DNA of 64,000 nucleotides from contig PEDN01001374.1 of the NCBI GenBank assembly GCA_003864495.1, positions 157,732-221,731 of the forward strand, given 5' to 3'. The translations under genes were made by a program, and so were the position numbers. Positions 61,501 through 64,000 of this stretch are shown here, piece by piece. How positions within the stretch are numbered: the first letter of the stretch is position 1; each line of letters opens with the position of its first letter. This DNA comes from Nemopilema nomurai (lineage: Eukaryota; Cnidaria; Scyphozoa; Rhizostomeae; Rhizostomatidae). The notes beneath the pieces were generated by a model. That model was not told the DNA's origin. It searched no databases and was given only the letters and a program-made list of their open reading frames with translations.

Positions 61501-64000
61501 CTTGAGTTCCAATCATTCCTTACTGGTGACATCTGCTGGATGTTTTTGGTCCTCTGCCTATATCCCTTTAAAGATTCTTGCCCTCAAGGCTTGTCGAGGA
61601 TCTTGTCTTTTTATCTATTGTTATCTCTATTCTTTTCTTACACAACTTACAGACCCAGATCCACGGATGTTTTTACAACTCTGCTCATTTTGTGTCTTGC
61701 CCCAACTTTCCCGTGACAATCATATCCCATGAAAATTACCTCTCTCTCCCTGTTTTTCTCCCTAGCATCGAATATATCTGTATAATTCTCTGAAATGCAA
61801 ACACGCTCCTTCCATAACTTTTTAGGCGACAGAGTGTCAATGAACTGAGTTTTAAATTTAATTGCCTATCCGTTTTCTGACGTTCCCTATACCTCAACTT
61901 TTCTTCCTGTTCCAGGAAGAGGTCCTCCTGGGCCACCGGAAAGAAGTGGCGGACACGAAGGAAAAGCTGGTCAGCCAAACGCAGGAGGTACGCCAGTCCC
62001 CCCTTACACTGAATTCGTGATCTCTTTTGTGTTCTGAAGTAGCCAAACTGGGCCCATGGAGTGCTTTTACTTTGGTTTGCGCCCAATCGTTTAACCTGCC
62101 ATATGATAATTGAATGCTGAAACTCTTTTTTTTTCTCAGCCAGTTTAGTGAAATTTCCAATCACAAATTTTATACTGGTCTAACTTGCCAGACCATGTTT
62201 ACTTTTACGTAAACTATTGCGATTCTTGCTTATATAAACAATACTAAAAAGCTTGACAAAATGAGATGTACCAGAAAGCTAGTTTTTGAACAAGTGCTTT
62301 GCGGTACAAAACTTCACAATTGCTAGAAAAAGCGGAACTAGTTGTCGCATTGTTGACGAGGCTGATTATCTGACATTAGTAGACCCAAGACTCGTGTGCT
62401 TATACAATGGTATTGTATCTTTTAGATGCAGAAAATGTCAGATGAATTGGCAAACACGAAACAGAAACTGGAAGAAAGTCAGGAGCTTGCAAGAACCAAT
62501 GAGAACGGTTTGTTATCTGTTTTTGCAAGTGCCTGTGCTTGATGAACAGCAATAGTTGCAGGGTTTTATGCAGCAGACAGAATATTCACCGATTCTGTTG
62601 ATGTGTGGCTTTGCTTTGTAGACACGACTTTAGGTATCGCTCTGTTTTGCAGCTGCTCGTTTCTCGCCCCTTTGTTTTGCTTGTCAGTGTTTCCCTTAAG
62701 CCATAACTGTAGGTTGTGTTTTGGAAATGCTTTATTTCTCATGCTAACTTAGTGACAGCCCTCTTATTTTTCCTATTCAAAATATTTTGTCTGTATATTT
62801 GATGTCATTTGAAGGGGCTGTGTTACAATGGACTGAGTCTCTGTTTTACTTATACCTCAGAAGATGTTTGCAAATGGTGAAAATGTCTTACTGTTTTCAA
62901 AGTAGTTAATCCAACCTAACACCAATATTGCCGTGGATTGTAAAAAGGACCGTGTATTTCAGCCTTTAAGCCCTCAATCTCGTTTGATTCTGCGTAATCT
63001 TCTTTGATGCTTTGATGTGAATTTCGTTTGACCCCGTTCATTCAAACCCGAGGTGGTCTGTCGTTTTCATCAGTAAGAATACAGAACGCGTCTTCCTGAG
63101 TAGCACAATGCGAACGAGACTTCTCTCTCCGGCCAGTCTCTTCAGTGAGCCAGAGCTATTCGCTTCAGTATCATTCGCTTCAGTGTTATTCGATTAAGTG
63201 TTATTCGCTGTGCACACTCCTTGTACTGAAAAACAGCCGGTAGCAGTCTGCCGAAACGATATCCATTATGAGGCCTTATCTTCATAGAGTAATCATGAGA
63301 CCGAGGCTCTAGAAATGTTAAAGTTGTAAGACGGTTAGATATCCTGGGCATTCCCTGCAGTGGATTCAATTCGTATCAACAGCAACAACGCCCATCATGG
63401 CAAGTAATGATGGTATTTCTTGACGAATACGAGACATTTTCGATATGTACTGATTTTCTCTTCTCTGATTTTCTCTTTTCTGATTTTCTCTTCTCTGATT
63501 TTCTCTTCCTCTTTTCAGTGATCAACTGGTTGAATAAGCAGCTGAACGAGCAAATGCTAGGACCAGTGCGATTCCCATCAAACGAATCGACCAGCCTCCC
63601 TTTGAACAGCACGGCTTCGAGGCTTTCGTCGATCAGGCAGGCTTTGGTAAGGGCATTTTCCGAAGGGCAACGTCTGAAGAGCGACCGCCGTATTATCACT
63701 ACCCTGGTACCCAGGGTATATTATCACCTACTGTAGTGTTTTAGCATTTGCGTTCTTTATAAAATTTCAAACTAAAGCACCAATTGGCCTGGGCTTTTAG
63801 ATTCGAGTTTGAACCATTTTGCGGAAGTATGTCGTCCGACCTTGACACATGTCATGTGACCATACTTAATGATCAGCCACTATAATGACGGCAGAGAACA
63901 ATCCTTACCTTGAAATTGCTAATTTCACATGGGCATGAACTCACTTTGTTACTTCAGTCTGTATTACGCGTAATTCGTTTAAATTGCAGCACCAGAGCAC
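52587..64000 (+). CDS. SASS6: Spindle assembly abnormal protein 6 homologue (3' end beyond window)
   Basis: Eighteen exons: 52587-52666, 53389-53449, 54344-54423, 54731-54835, 55567-55735, 55959-56036, 56193-56312, 56417-56533, 56788-56862, 57177-57323, 57559-57606, 58911-59000, 59119-59172, 59572-59625, 61916-61987, 62426-62507, 63519-63646 and the start of another at 63990. About 520 codons are visible (human 657 aa). Exons 1-5 encode the globular head, with [35 protein letters not shown] and the PISA-region stretch [19 protein letters not shown]. Exons 6-16 encode the coiled coil ([53 protein letters not shown]), and exon 17 has [14 protein letters not shown]-6 dimers assemble the nine-fold cartwheel that templates new centrioles. 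Every coiled-coil exon from exon 6 to exon 15 starts and ends in phase 0. The disordered C-terminal tail is outside the window. Confidence 0.95.
53783..53846 (-). repeat. tRNA-derived SINE head
   Basis: On the minus strand the sequence reads GATGGCTCAGTGGTAGAGCA then CTTGGC. This is a near-perfect tRNA A box and D-arm (53823-53839). About 40 nt downstream GCATTTGAATTTTG (53783-53796) is a decayed B box (consensus GGTTCGAATCC). The anticodon and acceptor arms do not pair well, so this is not a functional tRNA. It lies in intron 2 of SASS6, with a tail probably running to about 53700. Confidence 0.65.
58144..58225. repeat. Degenerate ~16 bp repeat
   Basis: Repeats of the type GCGCGTCTTCTTGTACA, CATATCTTCTTCTACGCG and TTCTTGTGTGCAACTTC in SASS6 intron 11. 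Confidence 0.6.
58790..58834. repeat. Short direct repeat ACTCCCGTGTGG
   Basis: Three copies of ACTCCCGTGTG in tandem with small spacers, in SASS6 intron 11. Confidence 0.8.
59838..59938. repeat. ~24 bp tandem repeat, 4 copies
   Basis: Four copies of a unit with CTGCTATAATCAAAGATGC, the last two with AATTAAAG in place of AATCAAAG, in SASS6 intron 14. Confidence 0.9.
62288..62340 (+). repeat. Second copy of the dispersed element end
   Basis: GAACAAGTGCTTTG and GTACAAAACTTCACAATTGC match the left end of the element at 34204-34255 with few differences. Confidence 0.65.
63451..63510. repeat. 15 bp pyrimidine-rich tandem repeat before a SASS6 acceptor
   Basis: Four copies of TGATTTTCTCTTCTC, the second with TTTTC. 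The array ends 8 nt before the acceptor AG at 63517-63518 and so makes up the polypyrimidine tract of SASS6 exon 17. Confidence 0.9.

Overview
The window looks like nuclear DNA of an animal, most likely a cnidarian and probably an anthozoan (coral or sea anemone). This is an inference. The DNA is AT-rich, the genes are split into many short exons with GT-AG introns, and the recognisable genes are eumetazoan: IL-17-like cytokines, FANCC, SASS6, TM2D1, CAAP1, SLC35E1, ORC1 and MGAT4-type glycosyltransferases. No species marker is present. All exon models below were built by reading splice sites and checking that codon phase closes across each junction; no transcript evidence was available.

Layout. 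1-1950 is a satellite of about 41 bp units, followed by about 4.7 kb without a recognised gene. 6.8-11.2 kb holds two IL-17-like cytokine genes, tail to tail, with several small tandem repeats and a small inverted-repeat element between them. 12.2-16.9 kb (+) encodes the C-terminal AAA+ and winged-helix half of ORC1; I could not find its N-terminal half. 17.5-21.9 kb (-) is an SLC35E1-like transporter that seems to need a 5-nt microexon. 24.5-26.5 kb (+) is CAAP1. 26.9-28.6 kb (-) is TM2D1, and 28.8-36.5 kb (+) is FANCC; these two start head to head 179 bp apart. 36.7-50.1 kb holds three related three-exon MGAT4-like (GT54) genes, A (-), B (-) and C (+), with several MITE-like elements in their introns. 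52.6 kb to the window end (+) is SASS6, cut off before its C-terminal tail.

Functionally the window mixes unrelated housekeeping genes: replication licensing (ORC1), DNA crosslink repair (FANCC), centriole duplication (SASS6), apoptosis control (CAAP1) and Golgi/membrane proteins. It also has two tandemly expanded accessory families, the secreted IL-17-like ligands and the MGAT4-like type II Golgi glycosyltransferases. The two families are where local duplication and divergence are visible. The most unusual observations are the predicted 5-nt microexon in SLC35E1, an MGAT4-like paralogue whose catalytic EDD motif reads ESD while two neighbours have EDD but lack the C-terminal domain, and the apparently headless ORC1 next to an antisense cytokine gene.
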